The notes beneath the pieces were generated by a model that did no database searches, was not told the DNA's origin, and was given only the letters and a program-made list of their open reading frames with translations. A DNA stretch of 64,000 nt. It comes from Allium sativum. Lineage: Eukaryota; Streptophyta; Magnoliopsida; Asparagales; Amaryllidaceae. The DNA lies in NCBI GenBank assembly GCA_030737875.1, contig CM060911.1, positions 97,980,599-98,044,598 on the forward strand, read 5' to 3'. Numbering within the stretch: the stretch's first letter is position 1; every line of letters starts with the position of its first letter. Both the position numbers and the translations under genes were made by a program. Positions 47,331 through 59,821 of this stretch are shown here, piece after piece.

Positions 47331-48856
47331 GAAGATGGAAACAGTTAGTGATCGTCCAGACGTACTTGGAGATCGATGGATATGCGAGGTACTAGGTGCC
47401 TCCGGTTTCGTTCAGACCCAGAACGGACTTGTAAATGGACTGTGTGTCTGACATTGGATTTTAGTCCGTGTGATTGATCTCTATTAAATATATATCTGTT
47501 TGGCGGCGGAGAATTTATTCTTTTGCTTAACGCCCTTCTCTGAGACGTACGAGCTAAGGGGTTATATATTGAAGGATATCAAACGCATGGAGTGAATTGC
47601 CTGTGTGGCATGCCTAAGTGGCAAATGATCAAGGCTTCTGTTGAAAAGCAAAGTCTTGTGGTTGATGATCGAAGCACGGCCTTTGTGGCGTAGCTTTGTG
47701 TAACGTTGATTCGCGAGTATCACACCCGGTATGAATCAAAAACGGGAGACGGACCTCAGGGAGGGCATGCGTTTCTTTCTAGTTATGAGTGGCGTCAGTG
47801 CTTGAACTGGCTGACGAGTTTGACTCATGTGGATGTTACTTATTATTACTTGCTGAAAAGCGAGGCGCCCCGTGATATCGGTTTCGGCCGATGCTTCTGG
47901 TCGGCTGACGGGCCAGATTTACGCCCCAAAGGGCGGAGAAACGTAGTGTTCAGGCATAATAATCCACATCGGTGGACCGGCCCTGACGATCCAAGGGGCA
48001 GTTGCGGCTGTTCCGGAGACATGGGCTAGATTGTCTCGAATCGGTTGAGGATCTTGCCCCTAGCCTCGGTTCATACCATAAATGATAACCCAACTTCCAA
48101 TACGACATTTGCGGTTTTGATTGTAAACTTATATATGGCAACATAGTGTTATGGGCCGTTCATGCCGCCTATGATTGATACTTATGATTTGAAGTGTTTT
48201 ATACACTATGCACTTATAATAGTATCAAATGATTTGTTTTAAAACGTATCAAGCATTCTTTGGCTGTTATAAGGGAAAACCCTATCCTCGACTGCGTTGC
48301 ATTGTGTGATGGGACCTGGGTCTTATAACAGCTTCATTTTTCTTTATTTAGCATTGCGCTGTTTGTTTTATGCACTGGTATTCTTGGGAGGAAACCCGTT
48401 CCGTGTTATACGGCGTGGTCCCTTGATTTACCTAACTTTGAAAATAAAGATTAATAACTGTTTTTAGTTCTCACACCAGTCCCATGACTGACCTGGAGTT
48501 TATTGTTTTGACCTAAACTCTGGGTGCCCCTATTTTGACACGGGCAGCTAGTAGTTTTGGTTTTGCAGATTTATATTCACAGGATCCTGGTTTACAGCTG
48601 GAACGATATCCGGAAAGCTTTGTATCCGTATATCTCTTCTAGTTGTGTATTGTATTATTTTCCGTTGCTATGTATTTAAATGTAATTTAAATCTCTGATA
48701 TTTCTGTGTAATATTCATTTATACTCTGTATATTCTTGTAATCTGATGCATTGTTGTAATATACAATGAAATTTTCTTTTATATGCGTTCTGATTGTGGT
48801 TTGTTCTCGAACTATCCGACACTTTCCTTTACGGGGAAGTTACGGGTTTTCACAGT

Positions 48857-48868
48857 TGGTATCAGAGC
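48857..48868 (+). other. Primer-binding site B2, tRNA-iMet type
   Basis: TGGTATCAGAGC two bases after the middle LTR. Confidence 0.92.
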
Positions 48869-49878
48869 TTTGGTTTACAAAGCTAGAGAACAAGGCACAT
48901 TAGAACCATACGAAAGAATTCATCAGATATTGGATTAGTAAAATCCAATGGGAATGATTCGTTAGAGATGGGATCAGTAGTATCCTAGAACGAGTGTGAA
49001 GAGTATATTTTTCAAATGAAAACAAATTTTGTTTTGAAAATTTAAATCAATTATTCGTATTTGATTATCTATTTATATTGATGTGGACAATCCAGTATAT
49101 ATAGATTTTGCGTATACGTCTGATCTGCGTGTATTCGAAATTTTAATATACTGGATAGATATAGAGTCACACTCTAGTCGCCCGGACATGATTCTGATGA
49201 TGGCGCGCCATCACCAGTATTTATTTTCGTGTTTCGAAGGTGTGATTTCTATATGTTTCCATTAGACTGGTGTGAGAACCAAAACTAATATAGTTAGAAC
49301 ACATTGTTGTAAATTGGCACCAAAACATGATTTTTTGTATATGTATCAAAATTATCAATTTGAAACGTTAAATTCACTAATTGATTGTTGTTTGTGTTGT
49401 TTGTTTATTTGTTTGATAATTTTGAACCATTTAGCCTAATTGAACCAAATATTGAATTATATTGAAAATTGGTCGCATTTGCTTGCATATGCATATACTT
49501 ACATTGAACAGGTCATAGCAAGGAGGCTAGAGCAGAGAATAAAATTTGTTTGCCCGACAAATAGGTACATGTTTACTACATAATTTCCTGTTTTGTTTGG
49601 GTGATGATGATTTTGTGAGCCTATTGGCTAGCCGCTTGGCTTTTTCTTTTTCTTTTTGAGATCTGAAGGACCGGGGAAGCTATTTGAAATTCCCCGATGC
49701 TCCCGGTGCAGGGGAGGTTATGGCGAAATTTTTCGAAAATTTAGGGTGTTAGCCAAATTTTTGAAATTTTGAAAATTCTCAGAAACTGAAAAGTTGGAGA
49801 ATGGAAGCCGGATCGAACGTAGTGTTGATTAATCAACCCGCTATCGACTTTGTTCCTTTTCGGGGACGAAAAGTTTTA

Positions 49879-49890
49879 AGTGGGGGAGAT
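49879..49890 (+). other. Polypurine tract B2
   Basis: AGTGGGGGAGAT directly before LTR B3. Confidence 0.9.
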
Positions 49891-50776
49891 TGTAATAACC
49901 TGAAAATCTGGGCCAGTTTAAAAATTTTAAATTGGCAATTTTAGCGAATTTGGATTATTTAAAATAGATTATTTTAAATAATATCGACGTGAAATTTATT
50001 TTGAATATAATTCGAGCGTATATAATATACGCGTCGTCGTTAGAATATAAATATTTATATATAATTATAAATAGAATTGAAAATGGCGCGGTAGTCGATA
50101 GTTCGATTTCTAATTTCAAATGAATATACAGAATTCAACATAAGTCAGAATTGAACGAAACAAGAAATATTTGAATCTGTATAACTATGTCTATGTAACG
50201 AAGTTAACAAACTGAGATTTCATCTTAGAAATGAAAAGATATGTCCAGTTGAAAATTCTGAATAGTCGCTATGGAATTCAGGCCCTTAAAAATGGACATT
50301 TTGCAAACGACCTCGGATTCCGACGAAACCGGTTTTGTTGGGTCCGCAGTGTCGAGTTATTGCTAGATTCCAAATTTCATAATTTTTCGAATCAATATGT
50401 GAGCGTGGCAAAGGAAAACGCGTTTGACCGGTTTTAGTTGATTTTAATCGACTGGAAATTGGCCATTTTTCAAACGGTCTCAGAATTCGACGAAACTAGT
50501 TTTGTTAGGACCGTATCGTCAATACGAAGCTAGAGAATATTTTTCAGGAATTTTTCTAGTTAGTATGCGACCCCGGTAATTTGAAATGTACATTTAAAAT
50601 TCAATATAGTGATTTAAATGTAAATTCAACGGAAACTGATTGTAACTATCGAATCAGCTTGCGATACATATCCCATTGTGTTCGGAATAGGGGTAAAACG
50701 TTAGGGACGACAGGCGGTGAGCCTCGTTTTGAAGTCGAAAATAAAAGTTGCTTTTTATGGAAAATTAAATAATAAA

Positions 50777-50788
50777 ATATATATAAAA
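50777..50788 (+). promoter_or_regulatory. TATA box of LTR B3
   Basis: AATATATATAAA 886 bp into the LTR. Confidence 0.5.
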
Positions 50789-50799
50789 AAAACATTTTC

Positions 50800-51157
50800 T
50801 TCCCCCCCCCCCCCCCCCCCCGTTAACCCGCTCTGGCCCCCCCTCCTCTCCTTTTAATCGAAACTGAAATCAAAAAAAAAAAAAAAAAAAAACCTGTCGC
50901 TGTCGATTCACCACCGCCGCCCCCCTCTGCCGCCGCTGCCGCTCTTCTTCTTCCTCCTCCTCTTGTCGCTTATCCTCCTCCAGCCTAGACCCCCACCCCG
51001 ATCCAAATCCAACCCAAACCCCGAGCCCTAGCCGCGCCCCCCCCCCCAACCCGTGCGTCGTACCTCGTACCCCGCGCCACCATCAGAAGGCCGCCACCAC
51101 CAGGGTCTCCGGCGCCACCTCGGAACCGAACCCCCCCCCCTTTTTTTCTTCGATGCG
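50800..51157 (+). other. C-rich leader and splice-donor-like site (LTR B3)
   Basis: As in B1 and B2; the longest poly-C run is here. Donor GT at 51158. Confidence 0.48.
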
Positions 51158-51669
51158 GTAAGTTTTTTTACTTTACTATATTTTATTTTATTTTGTTTTC
51201 AAATCTGAAAATATTTTGTTTTCAAATCTGAATATATTTTGTTTTCAAATCTGAATATACTTTGTTTTAAATCTGAATATACTTTGTTTTAAATCTGAAT
51301 ATACTTTGTTTTAAATCTGAATATACTTTGTTTTAAATCTGAAAATACTTTGTTTTTAAATCTGAAAATACTTTGTTTTTAAATCTGAAAATACTTGGTT
51401 TTAAATCTGAATCTACTTTGTTAAAAAAAAAAATATCTGAATCTACTTTGTTAAAAAAAAAATCTGAATCTACTTTGTTAAAAAAAAAATATGAATCTAC
51501 TTTGTTAAAAAAAAATATATATGAATCTACTTTGTTTTAAAAATATGAAAAGGTCGAGATTTTTTTTTTTTAACATGAAAAAAGAAGTAATTTGTAAAAT
51601 AAAGAAGACTAGATTTCTATATAAGGAAAGTTGAGATTTTGAAATACGTAGAGTTATAATTTTTATAAC

Positions 51670-52020
51670 GAAGCAAAGTAAAAATAGGATTTTTATATAT
51701 TGAACTTCGATAGAAAAATAGGATTTTTATATATTGAACTTCGATAGAAAAATAGGATTTTTATATATTGAACTTCGATAGAAAAATATGATTTTTATAT
51801 ATTGAACTTCGATAGAAAAATATGATTTTTATATATTGAACTTCGATAGAAAAATATGATTTTTATATATTGAACTTCGAAAGAAAAATAGGATTTTTAT
51901 ATATTGAACTTAGAAATAAAAATAGAATTTTTTTTATAATGAACTTCGAAATAAAAATAGAATTTTTATATATTAAACATCGAGGTAAAAATATGATTTT
52001 TATATATTGAATAACATAGT
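51670..52020. repeat. 34-bp repeats in LTR B3 (five regular units plus variants)
   Basis: Same unit as in B1. Confidence 0.85.
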
Positions 52021-53008
52021 AAAAATTCGATTTTTACATATGTAGAGAATACGGGCAACAAAGCGACAAAGGAGAGAATGGCAAAGATTTTATGCAAGGA
52101 AGTGCCGTGGAGCTTGGATAGCTATAAGTGAGAATTTCTCACCTTTCAATTTATTTTTCTAGTTATATATATATATATATATACTAGGATGCAGACGGTG
52201 CTTAGTAGCACCCGACACAATCGTCCACAGACCATGGACTTGTTTGTTTGGCTGTGTTGTTAGTTAGATTGTTTGAGTTGATTTGAATTGTTTGGTGAAA
52301 TGAAATTGATATGATTGATGTGTGAATGGCGTGGGCCTTCACTAGACCGGGGATAAGGCTAGGCCTCGTCCCGTTTCTAGTATCGTGCCGTTATGCCGCC
52401 AAAATTTTCTAAAATAAGTTAGAAAAATAAAAATATCATTTTATTTAAAGAATGAACTGAATAGAAATTCATGTGTTGAAATAAAATGTTTTATCGTTAA
52501 AATATAATTTTTGACGTGAATGTGAATAAATAAATATTCATTTACAAACCGGACGGTTTGTTTATGTACACCTATTTGAAGGACATTGATTGGGTCGATA
52601 AATTTTACACATCGCCCAATTGCACAAATAAAATCTGTGTTTGATTGTTTCAAACCCCACACGGGTGTTGGGATGAAATTTGAAGTTTACTCATCCTGAT
52701 TGATTAAATATGTCGATCGATTGATTGACAGGCTGTTATAAGCGTTGAATATCTATATTTGATGCTTATACAGTGTAGTGCACTTTGGTTGATGGTTGAT
52801 TATTTTCAATGCTATTATATACATGTGTTGTATGAAAATCCATATAATTAATTTTATATGGTAATTGATTGGGCCTCATTCCAGTTTTGAAAAAGAAATA
52901 TTTGAAAAAGAAATATTTGAAATAGAATATTTGAAAATAAAGGAGTATATGAAGCCGTGTTGATTAGATTGACGCCATTTTGACGTGAACGATATTTATA
53001 TCGATTTT

Positions 53009-53589
53009 AAAAACGATTTCGAAATGAATTGAATTGAAAACGATTTCGAAATGAATTGAATTAAAAACGATTTCGAAATGAATTGAATTGAAAACGATTT
53101 CGAAATGAATTGAATTGAAGTTTGAATTGAATTGAAAACGATTTCGAAATGAATTGAATTGAAGTTTGAATTGAATTGAAAACGATTTCGAAATGAATTG
53201 AATTGAAAACGATTTCGAAACGAATTGAATTAAAAACGATTTCGAAATGAATTGAATTGAAAACGATTTCGAAATGAATTGAATTGAAAACGATTTTGAA
53301 ATGAATTGAATTGAAAACGATTTCGAAATGAATTGAATTGAAAACGATTTCGAAATGAATTGAATTGAAACCGATTTCGAAATGAATTGAATATATAACG
53401 ATTTCGAAATGAATTGAATTGAAAACGATTTCGAAATGAATTGAATTGAAAACGATTTCGAAATGAATTGAATTGAAAACGATTTCGAAATGAATTGAAT
53501 TGAAACCGATTTCGAAATGAATTGAATATATAACGATTTCGAAATGAATTGAATTGAAAACGATTTCGAAATGAATTGAATTGAAAACG
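53009..53589. repeat. 27-bp minisatellite in LTR B3 (about 21 units)
   Basis: Same unit order as B1 and B2. Confidence 0.95.
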
Positions 53590-54187
53590 AATTCAAATTG
53601 AATTGAAAGCAAATTGAAACGAATTCAAATTGAATTGAAATTTGAATTGAATAGAAATGAATTTTAAAACGAATTTATAGAGAAGAATTCAATTTTGATT
53701 TGAATTGAAACGGAAGTTGAAATTGCTTTTGAATCGAATTTAAAACTATTTATATAATTCGTTTTAAATAGAAATCGACGAAATATATTATATATATATT
53801 ATACATATAATATTATGGCCTGAATAGAACGCGTCGCGCCGCGGCAGTTCGTGAATTTCGACCATTTATTTCAAACGGACATTACGGGAGATCCGACCGT
53901 CGGATTCTCCTAAAACCGGAACCGTTGGGTTCGTATCGAAAAGAGCTTTCTAACGAATGTGATAAATTAGAAATCTAACGGTTGGATTTGGAATTATGTC
54001 CAAATCAAATTGGAAAAAGGTCGCTATACGTGCAGTTCGATGGCCATTGATAGAAATCGACTGTACGGGCCTTGATAAAATTATTAAAAATAGTAATAAT
54101 TTGTGTAAAATCATAAGAAATGATTTGTGAAGATTTGGGATGAAAAACTCCATATTTGAAAAGATAAAAATAGATTTTTATCGAAAT

Positions 54188-55309
54188 GAACTAGTTTTGA
54201 ACTAGAATTATAATTCTATTTATTTTTAAATAAATAAATTGAATTTGAAAAGGGTTTTGAAAATAACCAAAATTTCCAATGATTGCATTGGAGTGGATTT
54301 GAATCGAAATTGTCTTCGGAATATTTCGATGTTGGAATTCGTGATTATACAGATGTTGTTATGGAAATTTGAAAGATATATATTTATATCGTTATTTCCA
54401 ATACGACATTTGTTAGTCGTAGAATTTGATATTGAATATAAGCCGATATATTTTCTATTCAGAGCCTTGTATTGAATATCAAATGTGATTTGGGTTTGTC
54501 GCGAATGGTGTCTTCACTAACACTGTTCTTGAACCTAGTTGTGAAAAGATTAAATCTTTCTATTTAGATTTAATGAAGTGTACCAATTAAACGATATTTA
54601 ATTGGAATTGAATTGGTATTGATTTTTGGGTTTATCGTGAACAGTGTTTTAAATAACACTTGTTCTTTAACCCGATAATTAATGGAATGTGATTTTGGGT
54701 TTATCGTGAACCGTGTTTTAAATGACACTGATTCTTTAACCCAGTTAAAGATTAAAACTAAGTGGAGTTTTAATGAATCTTTAATTAGATTGAGATGATC
54801 GAAAATGGAGTATCACCGGTTTTGCTCCAGGCGATGGTTAAATCTTTAATTAGATTTGAACGTGAAATGGTAATTGAATTTACCGATAACACTGTGGTGT
54901 TAGATATGAAGTATTACCAGTTTTACTTCATGGGATGAATAGGTTGGGATTGGGAAATAAAATAAATGATTACTTCGGTGTGGTTCGCTAATCCCGACTA
55001 GTTTGAATTGATATTCAAAGGAGATTAAAGAATAAATTTAAAGAATTTATCTTGGATAAAATTAATGGGAACTTTTCCCAAAGTATAGGAATATTTGAAT
55101 AAAAGAATATTCTGAATTGGAATGAGGCGTATGTTGTGTTTGTGTAACACTTTTATAATATATACGCGAGTTATTCAGAAAGACCGGGTTTATCCCATTC
55201 TGAATAACTGATTCGACGTGGTGTCGAAGATGAAGACGGTGGTCGAAGACCAGAAGTCTTCACGTCGTTTGGGTGCTTACTGATGATCTTGATTGGGCTG
55301 TACACCCAA
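54188..55309. other. Hairpin-tiled domain of LTR B3
   Basis: Collinear with the B1 and B2 domains. Confidence 0.7.
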
Positions 55310-56833
55310 GAAGATGGAAACAGTTAGTGATCGTCCAGACGTACTTGGAGATCGATGGATATGCGAGGTACTAGGTGCCTCCGGTTTCGTTCAGACCCAG
55401 AACGGACTTGTAAATGGACTGTGTGTCTGACATTGGATTTAAGTCCGTGTGATTGATCTCTATTAAATATATATCTGTTTGGCGGCGGAGAATTTATTCT
55501 TTTGCTTAACGCCCTTCTCTGAGACGTACGAGCTAAGGGGTTATATATTGATGGATATCAAACGCATGGAGTGAATTGCCTGTGTGGCATGCCTAAGTGG
55601 CAAATGATCAAGGCTTCTGTTGAAAAGAAAAGTCTTGTGGTTGATGATCGAAGCACGGCCTTTGTGGCGTAGCTTTGTGTAACGTTGATTCGTGAGTATC
55701 ACACCCGGTATGAATCAAAAACGGGAGACGGACCTCAGGGAGGGCATGCGTTTCTTTCTAGTTATGAGTGGCGTCAGTGCTTGAACTGGCTGACGAGTTT
55801 GACTCATGTGGTTGTTACTTATTATTACTTGCTGAAAAGCGAGGCGCCTCGTGATATCGGTTTCGGCCGATGCTTCTGGTCGGCTGACGGGCCAGATTTA
55901 CGCCCCAAAGGGCGGAGAAACGTAGTGTTCAGGCATAATAATCCACATCGGTGGACCGGCCCTGACGATCCAAGGGGCAGTTGCGGCTGTTCCGGAGACA
56001 TGGGCTAGATTGTCTCGAATCGGTTGAGGATCTTGCCCCTAGCCTCGGTTCATACCATAAATGATAACCCAACTTCCAATACGACATTTGCGGTTTTGAT
56101 TGTAAACTTATATATGGCGACATAGTGTTATGGGCCGTTCATGCCGCCTATGATTGATACTTATGATTTGAAGTGTTTTATACACTATGCACTTATAATA
56201 GTATCAAATGATTTGTTTTAAAACGTATCAAGCATTCTTTGGCTGTTATAAGGGAAAACCCTATCCTCGACTGCGTTGCATTGTGTGATGGGACCTGGGT
56301 CTTATAACAGCTTCATTTTTCTTTATTTAGCATTGCGCTGTTTGTTTTATGCACTGGTATTCTTGGGAGGAAACCCGTTCCGTGTTATACGGCGTGGTCC
56401 CTTGATTTACCTAACTTTGAAAATAAAGATTAATAACTGTTTTTAGTTCTCACACCAGTCCCATGACTGACCTGGAGTTTATTGTTTTGACCTAAACTCT
56501 GGGTGCCCCTATTTTGACACGGGCAGCTAGTAGTTATGGTTTTGCAGATTTATATTCACAGGATCCTGGTTTACAGCTGGAACGATATCCGGAAAGCTTT
56601 GTATCCGTATATCTCTTCTAGTTGTGTATTGTATTATTTTCCGCTGCTATGTATTTAAATGTAATTTAAATCTCTGATATTTCTGTGTAATATTCATTTA
56701 TACTCTGTATATTCTTGTAATCTGATGCATTGTTGTAATATACAATGAAATGTTCTTTTATATGCGTTCTGATTGTGGTTTGTTCTCGAACTATCCGACA
56801 CTTTCCTTTACGGGGAAGTTACGGGTTTTCACA

Positions 56834-56838
56834 ATGAT
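56834..56838. repeat. Right target-site duplication of array B (ATGAT)
   Basis: Second copy of ATGAT, followed by the rest of the Chromo-1 LTR. Confidence 0.93.
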
Positions 56839-57382
56839 CATAGAAAATTTTGGCATAGTTTAGTTAGGAGATAGGATTATGACCATTTAGGGCTAGCTTA
56901 GGGTCTTATTTATAGGATTAGGCAAGTGTTTTAGGCCATTAGATTAACCCTAAATTAGATTAGGACCATCCGATCTCGGAAGCTTCCAGAAACCAGCCCC
57001 AAAACACAGCCTAAACCCTAAAATGGTGCACCAGGCCAGCCAGAAAGCTGTGCAGGTTTCTGGCTCGACACGGGCGCACTTCCCAAGTGCGCCAGTGTAA
57101 AAATGTGTTGGCGCACTTCACAAGTGCGCCAGTGCATTTTTGTGTTGGCGCACTTCACAAGTGCGCCAGTGCATTCTGGCTAGTTTTTCGGTTTTTCTGC
57201 CTAACTTCGTTCGTCCATATCTTCTTCATACGGACTCCGATTTTCGAAAACTCAGACTCTATTTCGCGTATTTTTCCGAGACGAACGCAATGTTGCAACC
57301 CGTTTCCCCTAATTCCCACATCTGGGATTAGTTATTCTTTAATTTGTGAATTTTAGCATTAACCGAAATTCAGGGTGTTACA
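56839..57382 (-). repeat. Chromo-1 right LTR, second part
   Basis: Continues the LTR broken at 33986; matches 26341-26884, including the three GC-rich hairpins (57072-57168). Ends GGTGTTACA. Confidence 0.95.
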
Positions 57383-57387
57383 TCCTG
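57383..57387. repeat. Right target-site duplication of Chromo-1 (TCCTG)
   Basis: Matches 23440-23444; copy C resumes after it. Confidence 0.9.
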
Positions 57388-57926
57388 AGTATTGATCTGA
57401 TGTTGGTTTCGACCTTCGGGGTTAATACTTCGAGAATTGTTCACTTGCTAATTTACGGTTAAAGGCTGATGGAATGGAATGTGATTTTGGGTTTATCATG
57501 AAATGTGTTTTAAAGGACATTGGTTCTTTAACCCGGTTAAAGATAGGAATAAGATTTTGGGTTGTCGTGAATGGTATCTTTAATAATACTGTTCTTAGAC
57601 CCAATGGAGTTAAGAAAATCAAAAACTAACTAGAGATTAGTAAGTTGAATGGTTTCCTGAGTATTGATCTGATGTTGGTTTCGGCCTTCGGGGTTAATAC
57701 TTAGGGAATTGTTCACTTGCTAATTTACGGTTAAAGGCTGATGGAATGGAATGTGATTTTGGGTTTATCGTGAGCTGTGTTTTGAATGACATTGGTTCTT
57801 TAACCCAGTTAAAGACTGGATATGATTTCCCAAGTTAAAAAATCGTTAATATTGATTTTTGGGAAGATTAAAATCAAGTGGAGTTTTAATGCATCTTTAA
57901 TTAGATTGAAATGATATCCAAAGGAA
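57383..57926. repeat. 272-bp tandem duplication in copy C, split by Chromo-1
   Basis: TCCTGAGTATTGATCTGATG starts at 57383 and again at 57655. The end of an earlier copy (GATTAGTAAGTTGAATGGTT) lies just left of Chromo-1 at 23421-23440 and recurs at 57635-57654, so Chromo-1 inserted at or near a unit border. Confidence 0.8.
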
Positions 57927-59626
57927 GATTAAAGAATAAATTTAAAGAATTTATCGTTGATAAAATTAATGGGAACCATTCCCAAAGTATAAGAATATTT
58001 GAATAAAGGAATATTCTGGGTTGGAATGAGGTGTATGTTGTGTTTTTATAGCACTTGTTTATTATATACGCGAGTTATTCAGAAAGACTGGGTTTATCCC
58101 ATTCTGCATAATTGATTCGACGATTTGTCGAGGATAAAGATGGTGGTTGAATACCGGAGGTCTTCACATCGTTTGGATGATTACTGAAGTCTTGATTGGG
58201 TTGTACACCCAAGATAAGGTAATAATTGGTGATCGTCCAGATGTACTTGGAGATCGAGCGGATATGCGAGGGCCTCTCCCTTGTATTGGACATATCGGGG
58301 AGGAATAAGGTGCCTCCGATTTCGTTCAGACCCAAAACGAACTTGTAAATGGATGTGTGTCTGACATCGGATTTCATTCTGTGTGATTGATAGACATTGG
58401 TTGCATTGCGTGAATTGCCTGTGTGGCATGCTGAGATGCAATTGATCAAGGCTTCTGTTGAAAAGCAGGGTCTTGTGGTTGATGATCAAAGCACGGCTTT
58501 AATATAGGCATTAATTCGCGAGCCTCACATCCCGGTGTGAACCAGAAACGGGAGAGGACTTTAGGGAGGACATGTGTTTCCTTCTAGCTAGGAGTGGTGT
58601 TTTGGGTTTTACACGCCCAGACATTTTACTTATGTGGATGATGGATAGCGAGGCGCCTCGGTTATATCGGTCGTTCTGGGGCCGATAGTTTGGTCGGGAT
58701 ATGACCAATTATGCCTCATAGGGCGGGGAAACGTAGTGTTCAGGCATTTTAATCCACATCGAGTGGACCGGACCTTACGATCCAAGGGTCAATGCGTTCT
58801 GATCCTAAGGGGCGGGCTAGAGCGTCTTGAAGCGGTAAGAACGATCCTTTGCCTTGGTTTACAGATGGAAATCCAACTTCCAATATGTGACATTTGCGGT
58901 TTTGATTGTAGAGCCTAGTGGCGAAATGATATATGGTACCCATGCCACCTAGGATTGATACATTTATATTTGAAGTTGTTTTAAACACTATGCGCTTACA
59001 ATAGTGTCAAATGATTTGTTTTAACGTACCAAGCAAGTTTGGCTATTATAAAGGAAAACCCTATCCTCCGGCTTGCGTTGCATTGTGTGATGGAACCTAG
59101 GTCTTATAATAGCCTCATTTTTTTCAAAAACCATTGCACTATTTTGTTATATGCACTGGTATTCTTGGGAGGAAACCCGTTCCGTGTTATACGGCGTGGT
59201 CCCTTGATATATCTGATTTAAAGTAAAGTTTTAAATAACTGTTTTAGTTCTCACACCAGTCACATGACTGACCTAGAGTTTATTGTTTTAACCTAAACTC
59301 TGGGTGCCCCTATTTTTTGCACGGGCAGCTAGTAGTTTTGGTTTTGTAGATTTATATTCACAGGATCCTGGTTTACAGCTGAGACTATACTCGGAAAGCT
59401 CTGTATCAGTTGTGTTTTGTATTGTTACTCCGCTGCTATGTGTTTAAATGTAATTTAAATCTCTGATATTTGTAAATGTGTAATATTTATTCATACACTG
59501 TATATTCTTGTATTCTGATGTAAATTGTTGTACTAAGCAATGAAAAGTTCTTCTGTTTATGTTCTGATTCGTCTTATCCTCAAGGCAATCCGGGCTTTCC
59601 TTCACGGGGAAGTTCGGGTCATTTCA
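57388..59626 (+). mobile_element. Older copy C, LTR part 2
   Basis: Continues the LTR broken at 23444 and ends CGGGTCATTTCA before a PBS. Hairpins at 57489-57534, 57559-57602 and 57761-57806. Relative to A/B it lacks the segment between the 'ttagattgaaatgat' and 'attcaaagga' words (about 57915). No gene. Confidence 0.8.
59041..59114. other. Copy C version of the CTGTTATAAG hairpin
   Basis: Arms GGCTATTATAA (59041-59051) and TTATAATAGCC (59104-59114) pair perfectly even though both differ from the A/B arms. Confidence 0.7.
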
Positions 59627-59821
59627 TTTTGGTAATAGAGCTTTGGTTTACAGAGCTCGGAGAACAAGGCACATTAGAACCGAGCGAAAGAATTCATCAG
59701 AGATTGGATTAGTAATATCCAATAAGAATGACTCGTTAGAGATGAGATCAGTAGTATCCTAGAACAAGTGTGAAGAGTGTTGTTTTTGAAAATAAAAATG
59801 AAAATAAATTTTGTTTTGAAA
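59627..59821 (+). mobile_element. Start of internal region of copy C, cut by Chromo-2
   Basis: Follows the A/B internal region (AGAACAAGGCACATTAGAACC, GGATCAGTAGTATCCTAGAAC-like words) for about 195 bp and then breaks at TTTTGAAA, where Chromo-2 begins. Confidence 0.75.
59630..59641 (+). other. Degenerate primer-binding site of copy C
   Basis: TGGTAATAGAGC, one change from TGGTATCAGAGC plus a neighbouring shift. Confidence 0.75.

Larger units (their letters stand above)
41984..48854 (+). repeat. LTR B2, middle LTR (6,871 bp)
   Basis: Complete, with TG and CA ends and an internal region on both sides. It is the shortest B LTR, owing to three instead of five or six 34-bp units. Confidence 0.93.
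48855..49890 (+). mobile_element. Internal region B2 (1,036 bp)
   Basis: Near copy of B1 internal, with an extra 'gaaattttgaaaa' near 49760. It carries the same 60-codon ORF at 49083-49265 with one residue change. No gag or pol. Confidence 0.85.
33987..56833 (+). mobile_element. Tandem LTR array, subfamily B: three LTRs, two internal regions, one TSD
   Basis: Structure: LTR 33987-40955, internal 40956-41983, LTR 41984-48854, internal 48855-49890, LTR 49891-56833; total 22,847 bp. It begins TGTAATAACCC, ends GGTTTTCACA and is flanked by ATGAT. Each internal region starts with GT plus TGGTATCAGAGC and ends in AGTGGGGGAGAT. There is no coding capacity for gag or pol. The LTRs differ from each other mostly by changes private to one copy. 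Inferred origin: unequal recombination between LTRs after a normal single-element insertion, or integration of a pre-made multimer. Confidence 0.93.
49891..56833 (+). repeat. LTR B3, terminal LTR (6,943 bp)
   Basis: Complete LTR; ends TTTTCACA against the right ATGAT. Five regular 34-bp units (about 51680-52010). Confidence 0.93.
23445..57382 (-). mobile_element. Chromo-1: chromovirus-type Ty3/gypsy element, gag lost, split by array B
   Basis: Two LTRs (3,440 and about 3,464 bp without the nested insertion and duplicated TSD), TSD TCCTG, tRNA-iMet PBS next to the right LTR and PPT next to the left one; sense strand is minus. Removing the 22.85-kb nested array gives an element of about 11.1 kb. 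The internal region is only 4,182 bp: gag is missing, protease is damaged, RT and RNase H are partly deleted, and integrase with chromodomain is intact. The chromodomain and the GPF motif place it among plant chromoviruses, probably Tekay/Del-like. The LTRs differ at roughly one site per hundred by eye, so the insertion is fairly recent. Confidence 0.92.
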
